Below, piece by piece: positions 1 to 8,470 of a DNA stretch of 42,303 bases (position 1 is the first letter of the stretch; every line of letters begins with the position of its first letter). Below the pieces are notes generated by a model. It worked only from the letters and a program-made list of their open reading frames with translations. It was not told the origin of the DNA and searched no databases. The stretch is from Planctomycetota bacterium (GTDB lineage: Bacteria; Planctomycetota; UBA8742; UBA2392). Location: NCBI GenBank assembly GCA_022071975.1, contig JAJVIO010000016.1, forward strand, positions 1 through 42,303. The letters are read 5' to 3'. The translations under genes were made by a program, and so were the position numbers.

Positions 1-89
1 AACCGGGATCCCCTTCAACAACGCCGCCATGGCTACCTCCGTGAAGGGGCACAAATATGCCTCGGCAGCCTGTGATCGCAAGCACGGAT

Positions 90-1451
90 TCAGCTTTCCT
101 GGCCGGGCGCTGCTGCTCGCGCCGGTACTGGGGCGGTGGCGCCCATGCCCGCCGCGGCGGGCGGCTTGATCGAGTGGGATTCCGGCTGCTTCGCGTCGCG
201 GCGGCGCACGCCCAACTCGGCCAGCGTGATGAACGTGGGCAGCAGGATCGCAAACACCACGGCGATGATCCCCAGCGTCGGCATGCCCTGCAGGCTCTTG
301 TCAGGGTTCTCGGTCAGGATGAAGCTCGACAGCCCCGCTGCGATCGCCAGCGTGCTGTGCTGAACAGCGCTCTGCATCGACATGAAGGCCGCGCGCTCGT
401 GGGCCATGGGCACCTTGGTGTCCAGCGTCCGCGCCGGCACGCCGCGCACGGTCATGGCCCCCATGAAGAACACGAACAGCAGCATCGCCGGAAGCGGCTG
501 ATAGTTGATGAACCATATGTACATGATCGTGCAGGTGAGCGCGCCACCCACCCAGCTCACGGCCGCGCTGCCGAAGCGGTCGGTCATGCGGCCCACCAGT
601 TGGATCACCAGCAGGCTGACAATACCGCCGAACAGGTACAGCGGGCCCAGCACGCTGGGCCGGTAGTCGATGCCTAGCCAGGCCAGCAGGCCCGCGATCC
701 AGCCCTCGCCCTCGTAGTGCAGATTGAAGACCAGGTAGGTCGGTATGTTGGGTATCACCGCAAAGGCGCTGGTCACCATGGCCATCAGTGCCAGTGCGGA
801 CAGCAGCGGCAGCGGCTTGGTCAGCATGCGGAACATGCCCCAGCCGGGTGGCGTCACGCCTCCCTGCAGGTGCAGCTTCAGGGGCGGCAACAGAAAGATC
901 GCGCCGGCGCTGACCAGCAGGCCAAGCGCCGCCACGCTGTAGAACGGCGCGCGCCAGTCGGCCAAGTGTGCGATTTCAAGCGAGATCGGCACCCCGGCGA
1001 TGCTTGCCAGGCTGAAAGCCGACATCACCGTGCCCATGGCTCGGCCGCGGCGTTCGCGCGGGACGACGTCAGCCACGATGGCGAGGCTGATGGCCGTGGC
1101 AGGGCCGCCGAACAGGCCGGCCACCACGCGCGCGGCGATCAGCGTCGGCAGGTTCCATGACAGGCCGGCCAGCGCGGTGCCGAGCACCAGCCCGAACATC
1201 GAGACGGCGAGCGCCTTGCGGCGGTCGAAGCGATCCAGGAAGAAGCTGCCCGCCACGCCGGAAACCGCGGCGGCCGCCGTGTAGCTGCCGGCAATGATGC
1301 CGATGTGGTTGGTCGAAATCCCAAGCTCGAGGGCGAAGTCAGGCCCCAGCGGCATCACGATCATGAAGTCCAGGATGTTGATGAACTGCACGGCCGCGAT
1401 CAGAAGTACCAATACGCGTTCAGAGACCGGCAGTTGGGGGTGTGTGTTCAT
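90..1451 (-). CDS. MFS transporter (DHA1-like drug/sugar efflux family)
   Basis: A 453-residue polytopic inner-membrane protein with about 12 hydrophobic segments, the usual size for the major facilitator superfamily. Loop 2-3 carries the MFS motif A form GSFFLDRFDRRKAL (pattern GxxxDRxxRR), and the following helices (RVVAGLFGGPATAISLAIVA) look like the arabinose-efflux/DHA1 drug:H+ antiporter group. The substrate cannot be read from sequence. The frame extends upstream to 1532, but the ATG at 1449-1451 begins a typical short cytoplasmic N-terminus before helix 1, so I use that. The C-terminal tail is Ala/Pro-rich and hydrophilic. It is transcribed divergently from the succinate dehydrogenase operon, with 187 bp between them, and stops with TGA. 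Confidence 0.85.
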   Translation of the reverse strand: MNTHPQLPVSERVLVLLIAAVQFINILDFMIVMPLGPDFALELGISTNHIGIIAGSYTAAAAVSGVAGSFFLDRFDRRKALAVSMFGLVLGTALAGLSWNLPTLIAARVVAGLFGGPATAISLAIVADVVPRERRGRAMGTVMSAFSLASIAGVPISLEIAHLADWRAPFYSVAALGLLVSAGAIFLLPPLKLHLQGGVTPPGWGMFRMLTKPLPLLSALALMAMVTSAFAVIPNIPTYLVFNLHYEGEGWIAGLLAWLGIDYRPSVLGPLYLFGGIVSLLVIQLVGRMTDRFGSAAVSWVGGALTCTIMYIWFINYQPLPAMLLFVFFMGAMTVRGVPARTLDTKVPMAHERAAFMSMQSAVQHSTLAIAAGLSSFILTENPDKSLQGMPTLGIIAVVFAILLPTFITLAELGVRRRDAKQPESHSIKPPAAAGMGATAPVPARAAAPGQES

Positions 1452-1638
1452 GGGCGCCTGACCGAGGGGCGATTGTGCGCCCGTGCAGCGAAAGAACAAC
1501 GGGCAGTGAACGGTAATTTCACGAACAATCAAACGCTCAAGCAGGATGCGAAGTCACATTCAACGCGCGGCAGATTCAGCAGTTGCGCCGGGGGGTGCGG
1601 AGTATTAAACGGGTCGCGTCACTCCCGGAGTTGCTTTC

Positions 1639-2469
1639 ATGACCTCAACCTCGTCCGCAGCATCCATAGGTGGCCACGAGCGCGGTTTTGCCGCCACCCA
1701 CCGCAGCGACAAGTGGTGGGTCGGGCCTGTGCTGACGGCGGCCGGGCTGACCCTGTTTTTCGGCTACCTTACTGTGCGCGCGTTCCAGGGCACCTGGCTG
1801 TGGGCGAACCCGTACGTGAGCCCGACCGGAGCGCCGCCGCTGTTCACGCCGACTTCCGGCTACGCTGGCGCGATCCCGGTCAGCCACGCGTGGCTGGGCG
1901 CTTTCCCGAGCTGGTGGCCGAAGTTCATCCCGCAGTCGCCGGCGTTCTTTTTCCCGGGTCTGGCAATCGCATTCCGCTTCACCTGCTACTACTACCGCAA
2001 GGCCTACTATCGGGCGTTCGCGGCCTCGCCGCCGGCGTGCGCGGTGGCGGGTGCGCCGCTGAAGTATCGGGGCGAGACCGCCCTGCTGCTGTTCCAGAAC
2101 CTGCACCGCTACGCGCTGTACGGCGCGTTGTTCCTGCTGGTGTGCCTGTGGTACGAGGCCTTCGCCGCGTTCTTCAAAAACGGCAAGTTCGGCATCGGCG
2201 TGGGCACGCTGGTGATGGTGATGAACGCCACGCTGCTGAGCGGCTACACCTTTGGCTGCCATTCGTGGCGCCACTTGATTGGCGGCAAGCTGAACTGCTT
2301 CAGCTGCGATGGCGCAAGCAAGTTCCGCCTCACAATCTGGAAGAAGTCGACCTGGTACAACCAGCGCCACATGCTGTTTGCGTGGCTGAGCCTGTTCTGG
2401 GTCGCGTTCACCGACTTCTACGTGATGATGGTTTCCCGCGGCGTGATTACCGACCTGAACACCTGGTAA
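1639..2469 (+). CDS. sdhC: Succinate dehydrogenase/fumarate reductase membrane anchor, Sdh1-like
   Basis: A 276-residue membrane protein with about five hydrophobic segments that starts the three-gene operon. It does not resemble the short proteobacterial SdhC/SdhD pair. Size and motifs (WANPYVSP near residue 55, then a Cys/His cluster) match the single-subunit anchor of mycobacterial Sdh1-type complexes. The cluster is C207, H208, H212, C220, C223 in the order CHxxxH-x7-CxxC. Mycobacterial Sdh1 anchors of this type have been reported to hold a membrane-embedded Rieske-type [2Fe-2S] centre; that this protein does so is inference. Its job would be to pass electrons from the SdhA/SdhB head to or from quinone. 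A GGAG lies about 9 nt before the ATG. The stop codon sits in the loop of a small hairpin (2461-2476). Confidence 0.8.
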   Translation: MTSTSSAASIGGHERGFAATHRSDKWWVGPVLTAAGLTLFFGYLTVRAFQGTWLWANPYVSPTGAPPLFTPTSGYAGAIPVSHAWLGAFPSWWPKFIPQSPAFFFPGLAIAFRFTCYYYRKAYYRAFAASPPACAVAGAPLKYRGETALLLFQNLHRYALYGALFLLVCLWYEAFAAFFKNGKFGIGVGTLVMVMNATLLSGYTFGCHSWRHLIGGKLNCFSCDGASKFRLTIWKKSTWYNQRHMLFAWLSLFWVAFTDFYVMMVSRGVITDLNTW

Positions 2470-2571
2470 ACCAGGTTTCAGAGCAAGAGGAGGCAGGAAG
2501 CAGGCAGCGGGCAAGGCAACCGGGACTCACCCTGGCACCTGACACCTGACACCTGATCCCTGATTTTGCTT
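2461..2571 (+). repeat. sdhC-sdhA spacer with purine-rich repeat copy 1
   Basis: The spacer opens with a 6-bp hairpin ACCTGG-TAAA-CCAGGT spanning the sdhC stop codon. It then has a purine-rich word, GGCAGGAAGCAGGCAGCGG (2492-2510), and a tandem run of CACCTGA units (about 2535-2557). A near-identical purine word lies in the sdhA-sdhB spacer at 4432-4450. No SD is obvious just before sdhA. Function unknown; a dispersed intergenic repeat is the simplest reading. Confidence 0.5.
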
Positions 2572-4422
2572 ATGGCTGGACCGGACGTATCTGAGCTGCA
2601 GACCTTCGAACACGACGTGCTGGTGATCGGCGCCGGCGGCGCCGGCTTGCGCGCCGCCATCGCCTGCGCCGCACAGGGCAAAAACACCGGCCTGGTGTGC
2701 AAGAGCCTGCTCGGCAAGGCCCATACCGTGATGGCCGAAGGCGGCATGGCGGCCGCCATGGGCAACGTGGACGCGCGCGACAACTGGAAAGTGCACTTCC
2801 GCGACACCATGCGCGGCGGCAAGTTCCTGAACAACTGGCGCATGGCGGAACTGCACGCCAAGGAAGCGCCTGAGCGCGTGCGCGAACTGGAAGAATGGGG
2901 CGCGGTATTCGATCGCACCAAGACCGGCCTGATCAGCCAGCGCAACTTCGGCGGCCACCGCTACCCGCGCCTGGCCCACGTCGGCGACCGCACCGGCCTG
3001 GAACTGATCCGCACCCTGCAGGACCACGGCGTGCATCAGGGCATCCACGTGCACATGGAGTGCACGATCCTCGACCTGCTGAAAGACGGCGACCGCGTGG
3101 TCGGCGCTGTTGGCTACTGGCGCGAAACCGGGCGCTTCGTGCTGTTCAAGGCCAAGGCCGTGGTGCTGGCCACCGGCGGCGCCGGCAAGGCCTGGCGCGT
3201 AACCAGCAACAGCTGGGAATACAGCGGCGACGGCCTGGCCATGGCTTACCTGGCCGGCGCCGAGCTGATGGACCTGGAGTTCACACAGTTCCACCCGACC
3301 GGCATGGTGTGGCCACCCAGCGTGCGCGGCACACTGGTGACCGAAGGCGTGCGCGGCGACGGCGGCATTCTCAAGAACAAGGAAGGCAAGCGCTTCATGT
3401 TCGGCTACATCCCGGAGCGCTTCGCCCCGGAAACCGCCGACAGCGAGGAAGAAGCCAACCGCTGGCTCAAGGGCGACAAGTCCGCCCGCAGGCCGCCGGA
3501 GCTGCTGACCCGCGACGTGGTGGCCCGCGCCATCAACGCCGAAGTCAAGGCCGGCCGCGGTTCTGAGCACGGGGGCGTTTACCTCGATATCGCGAGCCGC
3601 CTGCCCGCGGAGCTGATCAAAAAGAAGCTGCCCAGCATGTACCACCAGTTCAAGGAACTGGCGGAGGTGGACATCACCACCGACCCCATGGAAGTCGGTC
3701 CCACGCTGCACTATTTCATGGGCGGCATCCGCGTCGATGCGGACAGCCAGATGACCACCGTGCCCGGCCTGTTCGCGGCAGGCGAATGCGCGGCCGGCCT
3801 GCACGGCGCGAACCGCCTGGGTGGCAACTCGTTGAGCGACCTGATCGTGTTCGGCAAGCGCGCGGGCGATGGCGCTTGCGAATACGCCGACAAAAACGGC
3901 GCCGGCCAGGTGGACAACGAGCAGGTGCTGTCGATCATCCGCCGAGCCACGGAAATCCTGAACCGCGAGTCGGGCGCAAACCCCTTCGTGGTGCAGGAGA
4001 AGCTGCAGGAGATGATGAGCCACAACGTGGGCATCATCCGCGTCAAGCACGAGCTGGAAACGGCCGTCGAAAAACTGCAGGAGCTGAAGAAGGAAGCAGC
4101 GACGGCCAAGGCCCACGCCACCAGCCAGTACAACGCGGGCTGGCACACGGCGCTGGACCTGCGCAACCTGCTGATCAGCAGCGAGGCGGTGGCGCGGGCT
4201 GCGCTGATGCGCGAGGAAAGCCGCGGCGCCCACACGCGCGACGACTTCCCCGGCGAGCGCGACGAGTGGCTGAAGTACAACATCTTCATCAAGCGCGGCC
4301 AGGACGGCGAGATGGTGGTTGAAAAGCGCGAACGCGCCCCCGGCCCGCAGGGCCTGGTGGAGATCGCTTACAGCAAGATCGAAGACCTCGAGTCAGGCAA
4401 GGTCGGGGCGGAAGTGAAGTAG
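2572..4422 (+). CDS. sdhA: Succinate dehydrogenase/fumarate reductase flavoprotein subunit
   Basis: A 616-residue flavoprotein that interconverts succinate and fumarate on the cytoplasmic side of the membrane complex. Visible family marks are the dinucleotide fold GAGGAG at residues 20-25, the motif KAHTVMAEGG whose H51 is the expected site of covalent FAD attachment, the substrate-site FHPTG (H241), and the C-terminal ANRLGGNSLSDLIVFG segment with the active-site Arg and FAD contacts. I use the ATG at 2572, because the upstream TTG at 2566 adds only two residues. It lies between the anchor and iron-sulfur genes in the order C-A-B, common in Sdh1-type and epsilon-type operons. Direction (oxidation or fumarate reduction) cannot be decided from sequence. 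Confidence 0.95.
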   Translation: MAGPDVSELQTFEHDVLVIGAGGAGLRAAIACAAQGKNTGLVCKSLLGKAHTVMAEGGMAAAMGNVDARDNWKVHFRDTMRGGKFLNNWRMAELHAKEAPERVRELEEWGAVFDRTKTGLISQRNFGGHRYPRLAHVGDRTGLELIRTLQDHGVHQGIHVHMECTILDLLKDGDRVVGAVGYWRETGRFVLFKAKAVVLATGGAGKAWRVTSNSWEYSGDGLAMAYLAGAELMDLEFTQFHPTGMVWPPSVRGTLVTEGVRGDGGILKNKEGKRFMFGYIPERFAPETADSEEEANRWLKGDKSARRPPELLTRDVVARAINAEVKAGRGSEHGGVYLDIASRLPAELIKKKLPSMYHQFKELAEVDITTDPMEVGPTLHYFMGGIRVDADSQMTTVPGLFAAGECAAGLHGANRLGGNSLSDLIVFGKRAGDGACEYADKNGAGQVDNEQVLSIIRRATEILNRESGANPFVVQEKLQEMMSHNVGIIRVKHELETAVEKLQELKKEAATAKAHATSQYNAGWHTALDLRNLLISSEAVARAALMREESRGAHTRDDFPGERDEWLKYNIFIKRGQDGEMVVEKRERAPGPQGLVEIAYSKIEDLESGKVGAEVK

Positions 4423-4535
4423 GGAAGAGGCGGCAGAAAGCAGGCGGCAGGCGGCAGAAACCGCCGGGGCGCCGGAAGATCGCGGAGATGGCCGCAGGCA
4501 CTGACGCCTGCCGCCTCCCGCCTGAGAGCTGAACC
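4423..4535 (+). repeat. sdhA-sdhB spacer: inverted repeat with purine-rich copy 2
   Basis: A 113-bp spacer containing GGCAGAAAGCAGGCGGCAG (4432-4450), a second copy of the word in the sdhC-sdhA gap. It is followed by a facing arm (around 4504-4524) that contains the reverse complement of AGGCGGCAGGCG, so the whole spacer can form a large hairpin inside the operon. It could modulate the ratio or stability of the sdhA and sdhB messages; this is inference. Confidence 0.5.
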
Positions 4536-5285
4536 ATGGCAACGCGTACATTCAGGGTCTGGCGAGGCGACAAAGACGGCGGCAAGTTCGTCGAGTACAC
4601 CGTGGAAACCCAGCCCGGCATGGTCGTGCTGGACGGCATCCACCGCATCCAGGCCGAGCACGCCGGCGACCTCGCCGTGCGCTGGAACTGCAAGGCCGGC
4701 AAGTGCGGCTCATGCAGCATGGAGATCAACGGCAAGCCGCGCCTGTCGTGCATGACGCGCCTGAATACGTTCGAGCCGGGCGAGACCATCACGGTGCAGC
4801 CGCTCAAGACCTTCCCGCTGATCAAGGACCTGGTCACCGACGTCAGCTGGAACTACGAGCAGAACAAGCGTATCCCGCCGCTCAAGCCGCGCCCGCGCGA
4901 GGCCGACGGCAACCACCGCATGATGCAGGAAGACGTCGATCGCGTGCAGGAATTCCGCAAGTGCATCGAGTGCTTCCTGTGCCAGGACGTCTGCCACGTG
5001 TTGCGCGATCACGGCAAGCACGATCAGTTCGTGGGCCCGCGCTTCATGATCCGGCTGGCGCAGCTCGAGATGCACCCGCTGGATACGGAAGACCGCATCC
5101 CCAAGATCCGCAAAGAGTTCGGCAGCGGCTGGTGCAACATCACGCGCTGCTGCACCGAAGTCTGCCCGGAGCATATCGGCATCACTGACAACGGCATCAT
5201 CCCCATCAAGGAACGCGTGGTGGACCGCTACTACGACCCCATCGCCTGGTTCTTCAAGAAGGTCTTCGGCGGCAGCAAGACCTAG
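4536..5285 (+). CDS. sdhB: Succinate dehydrogenase/fumarate reductase iron-sulfur subunit
   Basis: A 249-residue electron-transfer subunit. The N-terminal plant-type ferredoxin domain has the [2Fe-2S] ligands in CKAGKCGSCS plus a later Cys (RLSC). The C-terminal ferredoxin domain has CIECFLCQDVC and CNITRCCTEVCP, the ligands of the other two clusters. It links FAD in SdhA to the anchor at 1639-2469. The long middle segment and the form of the second domain (FVGPRFMIRLAQ) resemble actinobacterial and deltaproteobacterial SdhB. It is the last gene of the operon and is followed 25 bp later by an intrinsic terminator. Confidence 0.95.
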   Translation: MATRTFRVWRGDKDGGKFVEYTVETQPGMVVLDGIHRIQAEHAGDLAVRWNCKAGKCGSCSMEINGKPRLSCMTRLNTFEPGETITVQPLKTFPLIKDLVTDVSWNYEQNKRIPPLKPRPREADGNHRMMQEDVDRVQEFRKCIECFLCQDVCHVLRDHGKHDQFVGPRFMIRLAQLEMHPLDTEDRIPKIRKEFGSGWCNITRCCTEVCPEHIGITDNGIIPIKERVVDRYYDPIAWFFKKVFGGSKT

Positions 5286-5310
5286 CCGCGGAAATTCGGG
5301 AAAAGTGATC

Positions 5311-5341
5311 GGGGGCCGAACACGGCCTCCGGTTGCTTTTT
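5311..5341 (+). terminator. Intrinsic terminator after sdhB
   Basis: GGGGGCCG-AACA-CGGCCTCC forms an 8-bp stem with one G-U pair and a 4-nt loop, followed by GGTTGCTTTTT. It closes the sdh operon. Confidence 0.75.
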
Positions 5342-5411
5342 ACACGGTTTTACAGGAACTCCCGGCACGTCTCAGCGTCCAACTCGGTAGACCGCACCTG
5401 ACGGGGTTACC

Positions 5412-7733
5412 ATGCGTAAGCCGAAACTTTCCGCCTTCAGCCTGATCCAGCTCGTGGTCACCGTGATTGCCGTGCTTTTCGGCGTCTACGGTTTCATCAG
5501 CGCGGGCAACCCGCCCGCCAACAACACCGTGGTCGCCAACCTGCCCCAGGCACTTGAACCCGGCAGCATCGACCCCGGTACCCCGCTGGAACCGCCGGTC
5601 CGCCCCCAGCCCCGACCGCGCCCCGTGGAGCCGAATCCCGACCGGCCATTGCCCCCTGTGGCCGTTGACCCCGATGACACCGGCAGCGCCACCCTGAAGG
5701 GCAGCGTGAAGTTCAGCGACGGGCGCGCTGTCGAGGGTATGAAGATCACCGCGATCAGCACCGGCATCGAGCCCGCCGCGCCGCAGTGGGACCCCAACGA
5801 CATTCCTGCCACCCGCAAGGCCTACGAGCTCTACTTCCGCGAACTCGAGCGCAACACCCGCGTCACCTTCACGGACGCGACCGGCCGCTTCGACCTCAGC
5901 GGCCTGGCCGAGGGCCACAGCTACCGCGTGACTGCCACCAGCGCTGAAGTGGGCGAAAGCCAGCAGGTGGTGCGCGCTGGCGGCCGCGCCGACTTTCAGT
6001 TCGATGTGCCGGCACTGCTCGACGGCGTGGTGACCACTGACAGCGGCAGCCTGCCGCGCCAATGGAGCGTGACGGTCAGCATCGACAACGGCCAGGGCTG
6101 GTTCGAGCACCTGGCAACCGCCAGCTTCAGCGACGCCGAAGGCAAATTCCGCATCCGCGCCAAGGCCGGCAAGCTGATGGTGGCGGTCTACGCCCAGGGC
6201 TGGGTGCAGGACAAAAACGAGGCCTTTGAGCTCAAGGCAGAGGGCGGCAGCGTGCAGGTGAAGCTGCTGAAGGCCGCGGTTCTCAGCGGCACGGTTACTT
6301 CGACGGACGGCAGTCCGATGCCGAGCGTCAGCGTGTACGTGAACGGCGCGGGCCAGGGCTACGAATACAGCGGCAAGCCGCGCCGCGAGTGGGGCATGCG
6401 CGACAAGCTGGAACTCGAGGAGCGCATCTCGGCGGTGCAGTCCCTCAAGGATGTGGAAGAGCGCCTGCTGGAGGAGGAACTGATCGAGCCAGGCTACATC
6501 CCCGGCGAGCTGTGGGGCGGCATGTCCGGCTACACCGACGCCTCCGGACGGTACCGCATCGAGGGCCTGCGCCCCGGCAAGGTGACCGTCACCGCAACCA
6601 TGGGCAGCTTCACGGAATGCCGTGAGATCACCCTGGCGGGCGGCGAAAACTACGCCGACTTCAGCCTCGATGCCGGTTGCCGCGTAAAGATCGTCGGCAA
6701 GGACACCGCTAACAACCCCATCACGCCCCAGTACGCATGGTTCATCGACGCCCAGGGCCAGTACGGTTCGGCCGTGCAGCTGCCGGCCGGCGCCAAGGGC
6801 GAGCTCGAGTACATGGGCCTGAAGGAAGGCGCCTGGAACATGACCGTCCAGGCCCAGGGCTTCCCGACCTTGACGCAGGAGGTGCAGGTGCGGCGCGGCG
6901 CAAACACCGTTGACGTGGTGTTCCAGCCGGCGGCCAGCCTGAAGGGCAAGGTCAGCTCGCTGGCCGGGCGCGTGCCGCAGAACTGCTACGTGCGCCTGAC
7001 GCCGGGCCTGCGCGAGGAAGAGAAGAACGTGGAAAAGCGCCGGCGCAGTTCGGACGAGGGCGGCCAGTACTACTCCATTGACGCCCAGGGCAACTACTTC
7101 GCTGAAAATCTGCAGCCGGGCGACTACAGCCTCAGCGTCGAGTTCAACCAGCAGGACCGGCTGCACCAGCAGCAGGTGCGCCTGTCGGCGGGGGAGAACC
7201 TGCTGGACATCACGGTGGACGAGCGCTGCACGTTGACCGTAACCGTCGAGCTTGCGGCCGAACTGAAGAACAAGGAAGGCGTGTCGATCTCGATTTCCAA
7301 GACCAGCCAGGAGGGCGGCTACGTCAGCCGCTACGCCCAGCTGAGCAAGAGCAACACCGCCGACTTCGCGTTCCTGCCCGAGGGCGAGTACTACGTGATG
7401 GCGTACGCCCAGGACGGCACCCAGAGCTATGTGACCGCCAGCGTGAACCGCGGCGGCAACGCGGTCAGCCTCAGCCTCGGCCCGCCCAACTGCGTGAAGA
7501 TCACCCAGGTGGCGGAGGGCTACCAGGCCGCGGATGCCGGCGTGCAGGTGGGGGACCTGATCATCGAGTACAACGGCGTCACGATCACGAACATGGAGAC
7601 GCTGATCAAGGAAGTACAGGCCACCGGCGAGAGCGACAGCGTAAGCCTGACCGTGGTGCGCGACGGCATGACCATGAGCTTCCGCCTGAAGGGCGGACGC
7701 ATGGGGATCAACGGCGACAACTTCCGGCGTTAG
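5412..7733 (+). CDS. Envelope protein: carboxypeptidase-regulatory-like repeats plus C-terminal PDZ domain
   Basis: A 773-residue exported protein. Residues 1-10 are basic and 10-31 form one hydrophobic segment, followed by a Pro-rich linker (about 45-85, many PRP/EPN pairs). Several beta-sandwich repeats of the CarboxypepD_reg kind (about 90-690) follow, seen in recurring G.V...DG...G..V and G.F.L.GL..G.Y.V patterns. A PDZ domain occupies about 693-762 (AADAGVQVGDLIIEYNGV, the hallmark carboxylate-loop and GDxI region). No catalytic residues are visible, so a scaffold or adhesion role is more likely than a protease. The N-terminus (AFSLIQLVVTVIAVL) also resembles a type IV prepilin start. 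It forms a single transcription unit bounded by terminators. Confidence 0.7.
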   Translation: MRKPKLSAFSLIQLVVTVIAVLFGVYGFISAGNPPANNTVVANLPQALEPGSIDPGTPLEPPVRPQPRPRPVEPNPDRPLPPVAVDPDDTGSATLKGSVKFSDGRAVEGMKITAISTGIEPAAPQWDPNDIPATRKAYELYFRELERNTRVTFTDATGRFDLSGLAEGHSYRVTATSAEVGESQQVVRAGGRADFQFDVPALLDGVVTTDSGSLPRQWSVTVSIDNGQGWFEHLATASFSDAEGKFRIRAKAGKLMVAVYAQGWVQDKNEAFELKAEGGSVQVKLLKAAVLSGTVTSTDGSPMPSVSVYVNGAGQGYEYSGKPRREWGMRDKLELEERISAVQSLKDVEERLLEEELIEPGYIPGELWGGMSGYTDASGRYRIEGLRPGKVTVTATMGSFTECREITLAGGENYADFSLDAGCRVKIVGKDTANNPITPQYAWFIDAQGQYGSAVQLPAGAKGELEYMGLKEGAWNMTVQAQGFPTLTQEVQVRRGANTVDVVFQPAASLKGKVSSLAGRVPQNCYVRLTPGLREEEKNVEKRRRSSDEGGQYYSIDAQGNYFAENLQPGDYSLSVEFNQQDRLHQQQVRLSAGENLLDITVDERCTLTVTVELAAELKNKEGVSISISKTSQEGGYVSRYAQLSKSNTADFAFLPEGEYYVMAYAQDGTQSYVTASVNRGGNAVSLSLGPPNCVKITQVAEGYQAADAGVQVGDLIIEYNGVTITNMETLIKEVQATGESDSVSLTVVRDGMTMSFRLKGGRMGINGDNFRR

Positions 7734-7744
7734 CAGATGTTGAA

Positions 7745-7779
7745 GCGGGGGCAGGCGCTTCTGTGCCTGCCCCCGTTTT
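7745..7779 (+). terminator. Intrinsic terminator
   Basis: A perfect 11-bp stem, CGGGGGCAGGC with GCCTGCCCCCG, and an 8-nt loop, followed by TTTTG. It ends the PDZ-protein gene just before the tetR promoter. Confidence 0.85.
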
Positions 7780-7793
7780 GCGTTCGCGGCGGG

Positions 7794-7822
7794 TTGACAT
7801 GTAAGTAAGAACTTACTTACAT
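7794..7822 (+). promoter_or_regulatory. tetR-ric promoter with overlapping operator palindrome
   Basis: A consensus -35 TTGACA (7794-7799) stands 17 bp from a -10-like TTACAT (7817-7822). Lying exactly across the spacer and -10 is a 24-bp palindrome (7799-7822): arms ATGTAAGTAAG and CTTACTTACAT around a central AA. Bound repressor would block RNA polymerase directly. The -10 ends 6 nt before the ATG at 7829, so the mRNA is probably leaderless. The operator's position next to its own tetR gene implies autoregulation (inference). Confidence 0.8.
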
Positions 7823-7828
7823 ATGGAC

Positions 7829-8470
7829 ATGGCTACCATGACCCGCAAACCCACCAGCGAGCGACGCGAGGAAATCGTGCAGGCCGTGCTGCGCATCATC
7901 GGCGAGCGCGGGCTGACCTCCCTCAGCACCTCCAGCCTCGCCGAGGAAGTGGGCGTCACCACGGGCGCGCTGTTCCGCCACTTCAGCTCGCGCGAGGAAA
8001 TCCTGGCCGAGGTCGTGCGCCACGCCCTGGCGCGCATTGAGGAGACCATCCCCGCGCCTTCGCTGCCGCCGCTTGAGCGCTTGCGGCAACTGGCGATCAG
8101 CCGTGTGCGGCTGCTGTCCGACAATCCCGGACTAAGCTGGCTGCTGCGCACCGAACAGGCCTACCTTGAGTTGCCAGAGGCGTCCGTCGAACTGTTGCGC
8201 GGCGTGGTGAAGCGCTCACGCCGCTTCTTGCTCGATGCCTTGCGCGAAGGGGCTGAGCGCGGAGAGGTGCGCGACGACATCGAGCCCGAGCTGCTGCTGG
8301 TGCCGATCATGGGGACTATTCACGCGCTGGCCGGCTCACCCGGCCTGCAGCGCCACGCCACGCGCGACCACCAGCCGGACCGAATTTTCTCGGCGCTGCT
8401 GCAGATGCTGGCGCCGCCACGACCAACCACCGGGCAGAAACACAGACACAGGCAAGGAGACAAACGATGA
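7829..8470 (+). CDS. TetR/AcrR family repressor, linked to the RIC gene
   Basis: A 213-residue regulator. The N-terminal helix-turn-helix (about residues 15-60) has the family pattern REEIVQAVLRIIGERG, then TSSLAEEVGVTTGALFRHFSSREEIL. The C-terminal helical ligand or dimer domain is divergent, as usual. Of three in-frame ATGs (7823, 7829, 7838) I use 7829, because the -10 hexamer ends 6 nt upstream and 7823 would lie upstream of the expected transcript start; none has a good SD. Its stop overlaps the next start (ATGA), so it is co-translated with the di-iron protein. The pairing suggests it senses nitrosative or iron-sulfur stress, which is inference. Confidence 0.85.
   Translation: MATMTRKPTSERREEIVQAVLRIIGERGLTSLSTSSLAEEVGVTTGALFRHFSSREEILAEVVRHALARIEETIPAPSLPPLERLRQLAISRVRLLSDNPGLSWLLRTEQAYLELPEASVELLRGVVKRSRRFLLDALREGAERGEVRDDIEPELLLVPIMGTIHALAGSPGLQRHATRDHQPDRIFSALLQMLAPPRPTTGQKHRHRQGDKR

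Noticed and set aside
2527-4233. Long antisense frames opposite sdhA, the PDZ protein (5340-7166) and the aminotransferase (38647-39861)
   Set aside because: Composition is His/Ala/Gly/Gln-rich mirror translation of the real genes, with no domain, SD or signal peptide.
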